Of a DNA stretch of 64,000 nt, positions 47,901-61,520 are shown piece after piece (the first letter of the stretch is position 1; each line of letters opens with the position of its first letter). A program made the position numbers and the translations under genes. The stretch is from positions 17,530,958-17,594,957 of the forward strand of contig NC_133219.1 in the NCBI RefSeq assembly GCF_040436345.1. Reading direction: 5' to 3'. This stretch comes from Pagrus major (taxonomy: Eukaryota > Chordata > Actinopteri > Spariformes > Sparidae). Under the pieces are notes generated by a model. The model was not told the origin of the DNA. It saw only the letters and a program-made list of their open reading frames with translations, and made no database searches.

Positions 47901-50900
47901 AAGCTTTCAGCGCATTGCCTTCATTGTGCTTTTGCTTCCCCGGCCCTGTTGCGAAAGCTGCTTCACTGCCAAAAGTCACACACAAACAAAAGCTGCACCT
48001 GGGCAGCTTTGGCTTTATTTGCACTGGGTAAGAAGTTAAGTTTTTTATCAAATCCAGGTCACACCTGCGCAGGATGCCTGAGGGTGTCCATTGTTGAGAG
48101 GTTCACATCTGAAACTGAAGGTGTGCTGCCACCGCCCACCCTGCTCCCTGTTTGTTTTCTGTTGTTTGTTGAGAGGCTCTGATGGTATCAGTGTGGAATT
48201 GCAACATATCAAATTAATGTTAAACTAATGAATGGGCACAGATAAAAGCAGTTCTGCATAAGCTTGACTATATGGCATTTGTAGGGTTCTTCAGCCAAAG
48301 GGGAGATACACACAATACTTTAAGTGGGGCCTTTGGCATATAGAGTAAATAGATAAATAAAATAGAATAATAAATCTTTCTTTCAGGTATGAATTACGAT
48401 AAAAATAAGGACAGATTATCATACATGTGCCAAATTTTACTTTTTCTTCATATAAGTGCAGTAGTTCATGAGAAAGTAGGACAAACATTTTTAATATAAA
48501 ACTGGACTCAGCCTTGACTAGTGCTGCTACAATGACATCATATTCTATATAGAAAAATGTAGGTTTTATACAACTTGTCAAGACTGTGTTGTTATGCCTA
48601 GCAGTGACATTTTACTGAACTGCTACGTCGAGGAGAATTTGGGCACTTTGACATTGGTAGGCACAACATGTAGGACTGTGATGCAATGGACCTATATCGT
48701 TAAAATTTTGGGTGATAATGTTCAGCTTCCGCCCTAAATTTGACTCCTAATTTGAATTCAGTGTGTTAGATTAAAAGTTGTCTCAAACATGTGCTTCGTG
48801 GACCCAATAGATGTCATTTTAAAGCTGAGTTTAGCAGTGTCCAGAATCTCTAAAGTGAAGAAGGTGAATAAAAATGGCACATTGACATGGCATGATGACT
48901 ACAACTACCAAAATACACCCAAAGTGGATTTATTATTTGTGTCACACCAACCAAAACACATTCATTTACCATTTAATTACTATTGCATGAGATGGTATCA
49001 ATTCATCAACAGTTGTATAACATGGCTATGCAGGGTGTACTATAAAGAAATTAAATGACAGACATGATGATTGATGATGATAATGTATTTCACCTTCATC
49101 AGACTTTGTTGAATCTCTTTTATTTAGATACAAATCATTGTTGAACGACTAAAGAACACACACAATGAACCCTGAAAGTAAATATTCACAGCCCTTAAGA
49201 GGCTAATAAATATGTTTCTTATTTTATCGGTAAAGCCATCACTCACTCTTTAACAAGAGGGTACTTCATTAAAACAAAGCACCTGTGTCGACAGGTGCCT
49301 TGCCAGGAATTAGTTTGTTTGCTCTCAGCTCATTCCTGAGCAACAGGACTATCACAGAAGTCAGTTTGTTGTGTAAGTAGTAAAGAAAAGACAATATAAT
49401 GAAACATAACACAGTAGTCTCAGAAAAAGCACTCATTCATGTATGATATACGTGAGAATCTTTACAATAGCTTAAAATGATGAAAATGTAATAAAAATGT
49501 TAGAAATCGTCAACATAAACAAAAGGTATGGTAAAAACACAAAGGCTTTGTCTAGTCTAGTCTATCTAGTAGTCCCAGTTGTGTGAGTGTGAGCAAGAGC
49601 TAATATTTTATTTTTTCTGCAACTCTTTTACTAAAATTATATCTGGCTTTTGCCTCAAGGTTCAGATATATATTCTGCTGTGCACTGTTCGTGGATCACT
49701 TCGTTCGTGGAAGTTGTGCCTAATTTATCTACATATTAATTCCAACGTAACCTTCATAAAACCATAACCTCTATGAAATTTCCACATAGTATTAATGTTC
49801 TTGGAGGTGGAACAGTGGGTTGTAAATTATGTAGTTGATGCAGTGGATGAATTACTTTTTTTATCATAATGAAGAAATGGCCTATGCCTCCTCTTTATTT
49901 ATGTTTTCCAATTATAAATACAGGTTATTATTATACAGGATAAGAAAAGACATCTGTCAACTTACAACATCTCAAGCATTTAGCTCATTTTAGATTGACG
50001 AAGAAGAGTATTGTGTCATTTCAAATTTATTAAATAATCACATGTAGGCATATCTATGGTAGTTTTGATTGGTGACAGCAAATATTTAACTTGAACTAGA
50101 ATTAATGATCACTGGTGTAGTTCACCAAGGGACAGTGGTAGACCAATGTAAACAAATTTAAACTGAACTTAATATTTTGAAACTGTTTTTCATATCAGAG
50201 ATTTCTAACTCATATAAAAGTCAAGAACCAACTTTCATTTTGTTCAATATGAATGGTGATTTTTAAAATTAAGACACTGGAGAAACCTCTCCAGAAGAAG
50301 TGGTTTCTTCCCCTCCTTTAATTCTACTATTTTGTTCGACTAATTTGACTGTTTAGAAATGATTTTCAGTCTCCCACCCTTTCAGTTGTGGAATTTAGCT
50401 GGTTGGCCTGCGCTGCGTGTCTCATGCCCAGAGGGGACATCCTGCATAAAGGAAGTGTTTGTCTTTGGTCTGTGGACCCAGCGAGTTCTGTATTGATAAG
50501 CTCCTGTCGCTATAGATAATAAGGTGGTCAGTCATGCAGCCCAGAGATCAAGTATAGCATTGAAATTAAAGAGGAATTCCCAGCCCTATTGCATTACAAG
50601 CTGTGTGTGTGTCCCTGCTGCCCAGTCCCTTTGTCCTTGTCATGGGCAGTAAAAATAACAATGGCAAGTTTGATTTCAAAGCAGCAGGACGAAGGTGGAC
50701 AGCCTTTAGAAAGGAAAGAGTCCTGCAGGGCTATCATATGACCTTGACTTGAATGGTGTCACAGAGTTGTGGAGAGGTGGGGATAAGGCCCCAGCAGTTT
50801 GCAACCATCTATCAAGTGGACAAAAAGGACTTTTTGTCTGGAGACCATTGTGATATTTGAGAATCATCTAATCAGCATCTTTTTTCTTTCTTTAGTCCTA

Positions 50901-52784
50901 GGATTTTCATTTGATGCAGGCAGAAGAACCTACATGATTAGACCCTAAATGACACAAAACCAGCCCTGTTGTTGTGTTATTTTGGCTCTTGATTCATGTG
51001 ACCGCTTCTCCTGTGAGCTTTAAACTGTAATACTTGGACTGCACTTTCTCACAGTTGCAGATCTTGAGGGAAAACCCATTCGAGTAATTGCGAAATATTA
51101 CTTTTGGCCAATTACAAGATGTGAATTTCATGGCTAGGGTCTTAGTCTATAAAAAGAAAATGGATAGCCAAATCATTATGTGTTATGTTAGTCCAGGCAG
51201 CCAACATGGCAGCTGTGCCCTGTCTCTAAGTGCACCATATCTGCCGCTGAGGGATTTGTAAAGGAATGAGGAAAAAGCAGATTAGCCCACTCTCATGTTA
51301 TATACAGTACAATTGTCTTTAAGAGCTCTTTATCAATCTTAATTGAGAAATTATAATAAACTGAAAACAATCTGAATCAATATTATTGAGGCAAAGTTTC
51401 CTCTGAGCAATGCAGCTGGTATCAATAGCAAAGCTCTGACATGCAATATTTCCTTGAATGAAAGCATAATTAGTCACGGTTGAAGTTGCAAAAGACAAAT
51501 CCAGTGAGAACATGCTGTGGGCCATTTGGAAGCCAGTTCAGGGTGGATGAAAGGTTTGTTTACCCATGAAATCAAACATCACATAATATACCAGACGTGT
51601 CTCAGGATGCAAGTGGCACTACACTCCTCACTCTTCTGCCACTGAAAGCCTGGATGAGCCCCACTATGATGATTTCTTCTGCACCCCTCCCTCCTGTGAA
51701 CAGCTGCTATTGTCCAGAGAGATCGCCCCAAAAATGTGGCCCCTGGACCATTTTCAGAGCAAATGAAAACGGATACACTTAATCTAATCTCTTGGGATTG
51801 TTTTTTTTTTAACTCAGTGCATTTAGTGGATTTTTTTTCCCCCAAATGCATTGTGAACACATTTGAGCTGTGGACCATCACCATCAAAACATCCATCAGC
51901 TTGATTTGCCACTGGGAAGATAGGGAATCATATTAAGCTCTCTGCTTGGTATCAAAGGAAGTCTTACATTAAGTGGAGGCCATCTGGGAGTCTGGATAAA
52001 CTACGACTGCTCTTTGTCACCAGTCTGTAAGAGCTCTTATTTTGGACACAGTTGAAGATTCATTGGAAGGCAGATTATTGAGGGGATTACTTTATTTTCT
52101 TTTGGTATTAAGGTGGTCTCTTGTGCTTCATGTTGGATTAATAGCTCTTAAATCACAGGCAACAAAGAGTGTAGATACACAGGAACTCACATGCATGTGG
52201 TGCTTTTCCATTGGAGCAACTTAACAACCTGCAACCTGGGTCTTACCATAGCCTCTGTTTTGAAGTAATGTAGGTCCAAATACTGGATACTTTTCCAATG
52301 TATATTACAAACTGTTATCTTTTATGCATATTATACACCATTTTAAAGCCAAAATTGGGATTGACTATATGTCATTGTGCTATTTGGTAGGCGACTGAAG
52401 CAAGGTTTTCAGTTATCTGGTAATTACATTTTTTTTTACCGGGAAAATCTGTTGAAGTCCAACATTTTTGAATCTCTAAGGTCATATTGTGTGGTGGAAA
52501 TAAATCCTTCAAAGCACATATTGAATTGTATTAAAGGTGGATGAATAGATTGATGTATAGGGAAAGCTGGGCAAAGCGGGGTGGCACAATCACTGCAGCT
52601 GCTCAGAGCTGGCTAGCTGTGAAGTAGAGAGTCAGGTGCAGAGCCAGACCTCCTGGAGGAATAAACACCCAGATGCACAGCGGTTTCTGCTCTGATCTGG
52701 AGCCCTTTACCGACGGGAGGAGAGCTCAGAGATAATTATGAACTGTTGGGATTAAAAAGTGGATTATTTTTCACGAAAGTAAAC

Positions 52785-52822
52785 CAGCACTCACCAGAAA
52801 CCGGAGTCTCTGGTGAGTGCTG
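52785..52822. repeat. Perfect 14-bp hairpin
   Basis: CAGCACTCACCAGA (52785-52798) and TCTGGTGAGTGCTG (52809-52822) are exact reverse complements around a 10-base loop. A further TAAA/TTTA pairing lies outside a small internal loop. The stem is too short for a usual microRNA precursor. Confidence 0.75.
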
Positions 52823-54139
52823 AATTTAGTGAGAGTTGACGTGAATTTAAACACACTGACACACACACCCTGGATGTGTGCCATTTCCCACTAGCTTAGG
52901 GCTAATGTACAGTAATATATTCCTGCTGTTTTGGGGCAAATAAACACTTGCACGAATAAAATGAATAAACAGAGAACACACAAATAAACAACCATTATTC
53001 GTTAATAGTAGTAGCAGTAGGGTAAAGGGAAGCAGATTTTCTGTGTCATTCATAAATCATCTGAGACATTTAATAATCCAGGTTTAGTCATTTTAAAACC
53101 TTGAATGTAGCAGAAGGTCTATAATATGCAGTCAAAACTACTTTGCAGAGTCAAGTTTGGCCTGAACATTTTCGTTTGACATATCAAGGTCATCGTCTTC
53201 TCTCTGTCCGAGATATTTAATACTGTGAAGCTGAAATCATCCATTGCTGTAATCAATCATTATTTACAGCCATATCTTTTGCATTCCTTTCATTTGCACT
53301 TTTCATGGTCTCATGAACCTTAGCATGTTTTCACTCCAACTCCCATCCATGTATTAGAAGACACAGGGTGCTTGTGCTTGTTTTATGCTGGGGAGGATTG
53401 AACATCTGTGTTAAATACTACCTAAGGGTTTCTGGCTTGTCCCTGGAGGAATGTGCACCTGCCATGTGCAGGCGGTGTTTTTTCGACTCCTTAGGCTCAA
53501 AATCAACACTTTGTATAACAGGTTCTATGATAAACCTGCTACACTCTGAAATATAGTCACTTAAACACCTTTAAATCAACAATTATGGATGAAAGTGCAC
53601 AACAAAAAACATCTTAGATAAAAATGGATGCCCTCAGTCTATTAAAGTATTCTTCAGATTCATTTACAGCAGCACATTCTAGAGAAACAAAATATATCGA
53701 TGTAGTCATACATCGCCGCCTTTGTTTACATTTCCTCTGTGTCCCATCCTGATTACATCATCCTTTTGGATTTTCCTCCAAAACAGTGATTAGATCTCTC
53801 CAGTTTGTGTCTGGACCCATCTTCTTCCTGGCCTTCTGTCAGGGAGGGAAGCCAAGGGTTACTCACAGTCTGAATTTAAACTGTGTGACTCAACTGATGC
53901 TACAGGTGCAGAGTAACTACTGTATCCATTTTAAAGAGGAGGATATACTGTATATAACAGATTCAGCCCATCCTCACCAAAACCACGTTTGTAAAGGTCA
54001 TCTGTGCGAGCAGCTTACTATAACCCATATTTATGTGTATTGTGAGGCAACTACCCCAAGTGGTGGTTGTCATAATGTCAGATGTAAAGAAGGCAGCCCA
54101 GTCACCAGGATAAAATGTTAGTTGTTGATCGGTTACAAA

Positions 54140-54720
54140 CTGTATCATATCATGTTTACATTACCTGTGAAACAACTGGATGTATGACTGGGAGTCGAGA
54201 CATCTGTGGTGGTGTTTGTGGTGACAAAACCAGGTGGTTTTAATGAGACCGTGGGACATCTCTAGCGATATTTCTGGTGACCAAAACAGGTAATTAAAGC
54301 TAAAATATGATCTTTTTATAACCCTAACCGAGCTGTTTTTGTGCCTGAACCTAACCAGAGCATAAGCAATGCATTGTGACAAGAGAAGATGTCAAACTTA
54401 TCTTTGGTTTTGCAGAAAGGTGCTTTGCCAGCCTTTATTCTGGCGATTGGGTTGCAAGAAGGAAGTCAGCTAACATATTAAGAGACCAACGAAGTCCAGT
54501 CTGGAAGGTGGTCTGGCTGGATGGACGGGTCAAACACACCAAGATAGTCACGGTTGACATATTCAACTTATATGTGACATGCTTAACTTACATCACATAT
54601 ATAATTTAAGTTGTTTTAGTCATGTACTTATTTCAACCCAGACCATGATCTTTTCCTAAAACTTACCACGTAATTTTGGTGCCTAAACCTATTTAGCGAC
54701 TGTTTCACAACATCAGCCAC
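54140..54720 (-). repeat. Dispersed repeat cluster, minus strand
   Basis: Two cores are present, ATAACCCTAACCGAGCTGTT (54319) and ATGATCTTTTCCTAAAACTT with GTGCCTAAACCT (54645-54691). The second mirrors the AAGATCATGG segment at 18508-18517, so the cluster is related to the 18481-19075 duplication. Confidence 0.5.
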
Positions 54721-56097
54721 ATGACTCCAAAGGTCAGGTCGCTGGTACTCCCCAGCATTCATATTGGGTCATGTTGTTCTAGGAAAGGTCATATAACCTA
54801 TTGAGACAATTATGTATGAGTATACATTTTGACTGATCTTTAGCAGGTGAATGCACAAATCATCAACTGATCTGGAGTCCTCAATTTGTAAATGTAAATC
54901 TCAACTATTCAAGTAATGCAGAGAAGGTCTGTTTTACCACAACATTTTAAAGATGATAATTCCACAAGGTGATGTGCAGCGTAGCCAAGTATCTGTTGGC
55001 TGCTGTTCAGGATCAAGTGGATTAAAGTAATGTGAGCTTCCAGCCTACAGGAATCTATCAAACTGGACAACCACCCTCCTAAAGTAGATCATGAAGCCTT
55101 TCTGCAGCTCTAGTTATCAGTCTGTTTAATACTCTCAGAAAAATTTCGCCTTAGTGTGTAAACTCCTTCACACTTAGCTATGTGTATATTCTTTAAGCCC
55201 TACCAAAGTTCACTAGGTAATCATTTTGGCTAACAAGGTAGCCCCATGAGTGATGAAGGAATCCATTTATGGTCAAAACATTGATACCCAATCTGGGAAT
55301 TCAGCTAATGCTTCTCCGCTCTTAGCAACATATGGAGCACATTCTTCAGAATCTTCTTTGTTTTATCACTACACACTGGACTGCTTTGGCTGTGTATTAT
55401 TCCACCTGAGTAAATACTGGACGGCATCTCTCCTACTTAGAGCAGTGCACATGTCTTCCAGAGGCGTCCAGGCCTCAGCCCCTGTACCTTCTCACCTTGT
55501 CTTCGGCCCACAAACATTCTCGTCTCCTCTCTGCCATCTAAGATTAAATCCAGGAGTTTGTGTTTTTTTGATTTGTATCCTTAGAGACCAGCTGCCGTTG
55601 ACGGACAGTTTCTCATCAGGTCAGTGTTAGTGTGTCTCTCTGTTTCCTACACGCAGTCCCACTTAAATGCCTAAGATTTGAGCTCATGGTTTAACTTTCA
55701 AGCTTCTAAAATAGACAGGCAGAATTCTCAGCATATTTTCATGTCATTGTAATGCATATTAACACATGTACGAGGTTCCTGCCAGAGAGAAATGCAGATG
55801 GTTTGAGTCTATTAACAAATACAAAGGACTTGGAGCTACCTGCTATTAAACAAAATATAATTTTATATTGGGGCCTGTTTTCATTAAGAAAACCTATTCA
55901 TTTGTGTCATCCAAGTGTTATAGAAACAATCACAATGTTTATTTACAATAACTTCTGGGTAGAAAATGCTTGCATCACGCACTAGCTTACATACAAGTTG
56001 TATTTTTTCACAATGTTATTTCAAAAATGTATACATCTCATTCACCTAAAATGCATGTTTGATGCTCTAATATCTCATTAATGACAACATTTTTACT

Positions 56098-56522
56098 AGG
56101 GATGCATGATATGATCTTTTCAGCCGATACCGATAACTGATAATTACCTGCTTCTCATGGTCGATTGATAACTGAAATATAATTTATTTAACTAACTTTA
56201 AATAAGTTCATAACCTGTAGTTTATGCATCCCTGAGGGTACATGTGTGGCTCTTGACTAAATTGCGTGGCTCTACACAGGTGCCGCGACATCAGCATTGT
56301 TGTTCTTATTCTTCTTTGTGTTGATTGGCGGCTGGCAAACCAACTTTAAGGATGCATACCGCCACATGATGTGTGTACTGTAAATGCTGCACTTGTTGAG
56401 TCAATTGTATTATCGGTTCTATTTATTGGCTAGAATTAATTTTTCTGCTGTTAACCGATAACGTACATTTTCCATTATTGGGCTGATGATTTATCGGTCC
56501 GATGTATATTGTGAATCCCTAA
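56098..56522. mobile_element. hAT-like MITE with target-site duplication (425 bp)
   Basis: The ends AGGGATGCATGATATGATC and the inverted GTATATTGTGAATCCCT(AA) are terminal repeats, followed inward by mirrored GATA-rich segments (CCGATACCGATAACTGATAA against GATGATTTATCGGTCCGATG). The 8-base TTTTTACT occurs immediately outside both ends (56090-56097 and 56523-56530). An 8-bp duplication and AGGGATGCA-type ends are hallmarks of the hAT superfamily. There is no transposase frame, so the element is non-autonomous. Confidence 0.88.
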
Positions 56523-56724
56523 TTTTTACTAAATTAAGTTTGGAGACAGTTTGGCCACAGACCAAAGAAAATGAGTTGAAGATGATAGTTTAGCCCAAAC
56601 TAGTAGTTTGTCTGAGACGTCACTGATGGGTGGAAATCAAAGATGCTGACAAAGCTACAGAGACCATGAAATAAGCACAGTAGAAAACTCTGATAGGTCA
56701 GACATCATGTTGTACTATGTATCT

Positions 56725-57137
56725 TTAAAGGTGCACTATGTAGTTTTGGGGAAGATAATTTAATCAGAAGAGAAAGATCTTCATTGACTTTTTTTTTTAT
56801 GCCTAAACAAACTAAATAAACAAACTCTTTGTTTTCATGACTGAATAAACTGAATTAACAAACTGACCTTAAAGGACAATACAATTTCCTACTGTTATAC
56901 TTTGTTTATATGTGGCGGACCCTGCCACCTTTCTAGTGTCAAACATTGTTCTGGGGACCTTATTATCCTCTGAGAACAGCTTGTTTATTCAGTTATGGAA
57001 GAAATAAATAATTTGTATTCGTATCGAGTTTGTATTATTACCTCATTGATATTGTTACTTTAAATGTTACAGTTGCGGCTGAAAGTGACAACAGAATAAA
57101 ATGCAAATCAATGGCAAGTTGTAGCGCAATGTCACGG
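56725..57137. mobile_element. MITE family 1, copy C
   Basis: The left end TTAAAGGTGCACTATGTAG is the best preserved of the family. The interior matches copies A and B through CCTCTGAGAACAGCTTG. The right end is blurred (GTAGCGCAATGTCAC near 57121-57135). It lies 202 bases from the hAT-like element. Confidence 0.8.
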
Positions 57138-58314
57138 TGAGTCAGTTTAGAGAACACATACACTTAAACCTTTCTGAGCACCAAAACTAGGCAGAAAAAT
57201 TTAAATATTGGTTCTTAACAAAAAAGAGCACAAAAATAGAAAAACATAAAGAACAGAACTGACATAATTTGATTTTGTTAGTGTAATGAGGAAGAAGACT
57301 CTATCACACATTAGTTATACAGTCTTAACCAAAGATGTGTGTTAAAACAAGAAAGAATAAACACTTAATGTGTGCAGCTGCTGTGAAATGTAAAAAACCC
57401 ATGTATTATGTTGTGATTTTATCTGACACTGCAATATATCACATGTGGATGTTGAAACTGATTTTGCTTTAATGAGGCTTGTTGGAAGGCAAACAAGAGT
57501 GAAAATGTGCACGCCCATATTTGTCATGAAAGCAATATGTAACCTATTTATCTTATGCCAGATAGTGAGCTCTGGAGACTTGTGTGCGATGTATTTTGAA
57601 AGCTTCAGGATGGCTATGTATGACTTAATATTCAGTTATTCTTGTAGTGAGGAGCAGCTTTCCTTAAATTCATGTTAGTATTTAAGGAATTTTATTTTTT
57701 GCACCAGTAATTCTTAAGTTTACCTACAGTAACTCCTTTGATTGAGTGCCCTGAGCCAAAAACAGCAGAATGGTCTGAATGGTTATTTTCAAATACTATA
57801 TGATGTGTTAAGAAAAGTCTCCTTCTCTCTCTCTGACCATGCCAGTTGTTTGCTTTCCTGCGTGTCATGTAGTTGAAAGCAGTTTGTGTCAAAGGAGAGA
57901 AAGGAACAAGACAATTTGTTGGCAATGCGTGGGATGGAGAAAAAAATAACAAAAGCCTCGGGTCTTGGGTCAGGTTCAGCTCTGAACTCTTGCAGTACTG
58001 GATGGGTAGAGAACTCTATGGTAACTCACAGCTCGTGTCAGGAAAGGCAGCCTGAAACCTTAACTGTTGTCTAATTTCCCTCCACTTTGCTCTCCCGTTG
58101 ATGCTGTGTCATTAACAAGGCACCAGATGCTTTTACTTTTTGTTTACATGTTGCTCTAAACATGAGAAAGATCCTTCCTGGGAAGAGTCCTCAAACAGGA
58201 CGTGCTACATTTCCAGCTACAGTAACATTGTTTTGGTTGGAGTAAATAGAGGATACCTTGGATGTTAGCATCAGACTGAACACATGAAAATAGAACAAAA
58301 CTAGAATGGCACTT

Positions 58315-58746
58315 AGTAGAGCGCACACCTCAGCCAACAGTCCCCTTTAATTCAATCAGGCCTAATACAAGATCAAATTAAACATATTTGTCTGCTAAAT
58401 TCAGATTTTCATTTGGATCTGCATCAAATTTTACTTTGTCATAGATACCAGCCACCTAAATACAGCTGAAGATCCATACATTATTCCCAGTGAAATTAAC
58501 GAAAATGTCAAAAAACACCCTGTCTCGCAATATTAAAGGAAGTGAGAAAAAAAACTCCTGCATCCACCTCTTTATCCGGATCCACACCGAAGGTTAATGG
58601 GCTCTATTCTGGGCCAAGACCCATCCTCAATTCAAGTTTTGTGAAAATCTCTTTAGTAGCTTTTGTTCAATCCTGCTGACAAACCAACCAACCAGCCAAC
58701 CAATAAACGGACACAGGCGAGAACATAACCCCCTTGGCCGAGGTAA
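58315..58746. mobile_element. Interspersed element with short terminal repeats
   Basis: GCACACCTCAGCCAACAG at the left and CCCTTGGCCGAGGTAA at the right are loose inverted counterparts. Inside are ATCCGGATCCACACCGAAGG, TTCTGGGCCAAGACCCATCC and CAATCCTGCTGACAAACCAA, phrases typical of an abundant fish repeat. Whether it is a DNA element or a LINE tail is not settled here. Confidence 0.6.
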
Positions 58747-61365
58747 AAAACAAACTTCTGCCTAAAGAAACCCAAACTAATCATTCTTCACTGCTCAGCA
58801 CAGAAACTGTCGGCCCCACAAATCACTAAATAATACTGTTTATTACAGAAGCACACTACAGCAAATTTTCTGTCTCCACTCCAAATGACAACCACACATA
58901 TCCAAACTAACATTTGGCCACAGTTACCACAGTGGCTGGCCAGAACTCACCTGCTGCTTCAACTATTTTCTTTAGTTAGCTACCGAAGTGGCTGGTTCAG
59001 TAGATAAACCTCCAAACCACAGCCAGAACTGCCCAGTACTTAGGGCTGGTATTTACTCCCATCCTGCCCTCTTGGTCTTTTTCAGTTGTGTGCCCTTACT
59101 GTACTTCCAGCTCGACTGTATTTATCAGCAACGTATTTCCAGCCACCATCTGGCTCGGCTGATATCACATTAGTGTCGTGGTTGTTAAATGGATACCTCC
59201 CCTCATTTATCTTATCCCACATGACAAAAAAACAAAACAAAATCTACTCATCTCGTCTTAGCAGAAAGCAGTCTGATATCAGCCAGCAGAGAGCAGGAAA
59301 AGGGTGAAAAAAGATAAACATGTTTGCACTACCAGACCTGTAGCATGACTCTTATTGCTTTGGACAATGTTCAAGTTGTCTTAAACCACAAGCCCCCTAT
59401 TTAGTTATTTCAGAGCCACAGAAAGCAGAGATCAAACAAAATCACACTCTCTATTATTCTTTTCCTCTTGCAGGGCTGAACTGAAGTGCATTTCATGGTT
59501 TGAAAAACACAGTAAAAACACTGTGAATTCCTTGTGCTGCAGTGTGACAGCCGGCAATTGCAGGAGTCTCATGGCAAGCCCAAAGGGGGAGCTTCTCAGC
59601 AGAGCTACAGGCCAACTAAAACAGAATCATGTTTGAACACCTATTTCCACTGGGAAGGGGGGAGGGGGAGCTCTGCAAGCTTTAATCAGGATCTTAAAAC
59701 AGGCGAGCCTTTGATAAAGACTCCGCTCTGTACATTTATCTTATTCCTCTGAAGGCTCTGCTGGCTTACGTCATCCACTTTGATCCTACTTTTTTGAAGC
59801 GCCATGTCGGACATATCTGCGCTGCTGATAACACGCTGGTCAAGTTGTGATGTAGAAAAAAGGAAAAAACCAATAGCCCTGACCCCACCTTCCCCTCCTC
59901 ACCACCACATCCAAATGCAGGAGTGCGTGTGGTACGCTGTGCCTCCCACTTCTTTTTTTTTTCCTCCTTCTGGAAACAGTGCCATTAATTTTCCGAATGC
60001 TGTCATAAACATCACCTCCTGGTTAAAGAGGAGCTGTGACAGGGTGCTGCCCCACAATGTGCGAAGGCAACAATATTTGACTTGGACGTGTTCCTGGTGA
60101 TGAGGCCAAACCCTGCAGCAGGCCTCTTGGCAGATGTCATGCCTGAGTGCTTTGGAATAATGCTGATAGGAGCTGAGCTGGACTGGACTATACCCATGAC
60201 AGGCTCGACTTTAATCTGTGCATCAGCATTCAGAGCAAACCAGGAAGTGGCACAACGCAACACTTAAGTTTTCATGCAGTTTATTTTCAATCAATAATCA
60301 GACTGATTGATTTAAAACAAACAAAGGTGCAGAAAGCGTACAGTTACTACTCTGAACATTCTGTGTCAGATAAAAAAAACCCTCTCATTTACTGGAAATG
60401 ATGTTTTACTGACGGCATAAGCGGTTTGTTTGGAATAAACACAAGAACTGGCGACTTAGCATGAGCAGCTAAAGCCACAATGGATGGACAGCTGAAAAAA
60501 TTGCACTATGCACACAGAAAAAAACTTTATTAGTGGAAAATCCAAGGAATAAATAAACACATGGCTGCCCACATTTATTTGATTACAAGGTGATCTTTGC
60601 AAAAGTGCAGAAACACCACAGCGATGACCACTTTTAGTCAGAAATGGGAACAAAGTGAAAGTACTCAGAGTCATCACCCGTTTCATCAAATATGGATTTA
60701 AAAAAATCCCAATTGTCCCAGCTCATAGTTCTTGAAAAGAATCAGAGCCAAACAATGCAGATGAAGGCTTAAAGGAAGTGCAGCCAGGAAGACAATGGGA
60801 ATATTGAGAATTCCTCTGCGTCATTAGGGAAGACCAGGATTAGCAGAGACTTCCTGTTTGCGACTAGCTCGGGGGCCAGACCAGCCTGTGATGTTGGCAT
60901 TAAAGAGAGACGATAACCTTTGAAAGGATACCTTAAACAGGCCAGCCACAGGGGGCATGTTTTCTTTCCCATGACACATTGAGCTGCCACTTAACCCACA
61001 TGGAGCAAGTTCAGCCCACCTCCTTTTCCTTCCCCCTCAGGGCCAACTGACGGATCATAAACTGATACTAAAGAAAGAGGTCGCACAGAGACATTTACGA
61101 TAATGGTTTGTAAAATAACTTTCAAATTACAAGGAGGCGAGGTGCTCTGTTTTGTGTCGCAGCGTTGTGGTCACTGCAGTGCAGCCATCTTTTGAGTTAC
61201 ACAGGTGTGAGCTGTTTGGTAGAGAGCTCTGTGGCACTTGACCCCATTATCACTGAACATTAGCTGCGCTCGCTCAACACACCCGACTGAGCCTCATTTA
61301 TTTATGACTGCTGTTTCTTACAATTTGTCACTCGAATCTGAAAGCATTTCACCTGGATTTGCCCC

Positions 61366-61520
61366 TTAAAGGTGCAATGTGTAAGAATTATAGTTGAAAA
61401 CTTTCAAACATTAACTAAAAATATGAACAGAAGGTGAAAGAATAACAGTTTTGATGTTATGACGTATATGTATTATGTTGAAGAGTTATCATCTGAAAGT
61501 GAGCATGCTAACCAGCTAGC
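61366..61520. mobile_element. MITE family 2, copy C (left part)
   Basis: TTAAAGGTGCAATGTGTAAG, TAGTTGAAAAC, GAATAACAGTTTTGATGTTA and GAGCATGCTAACCAGCTAGC follow copies A and B. The right terminus was not found. Confidence 0.7.
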
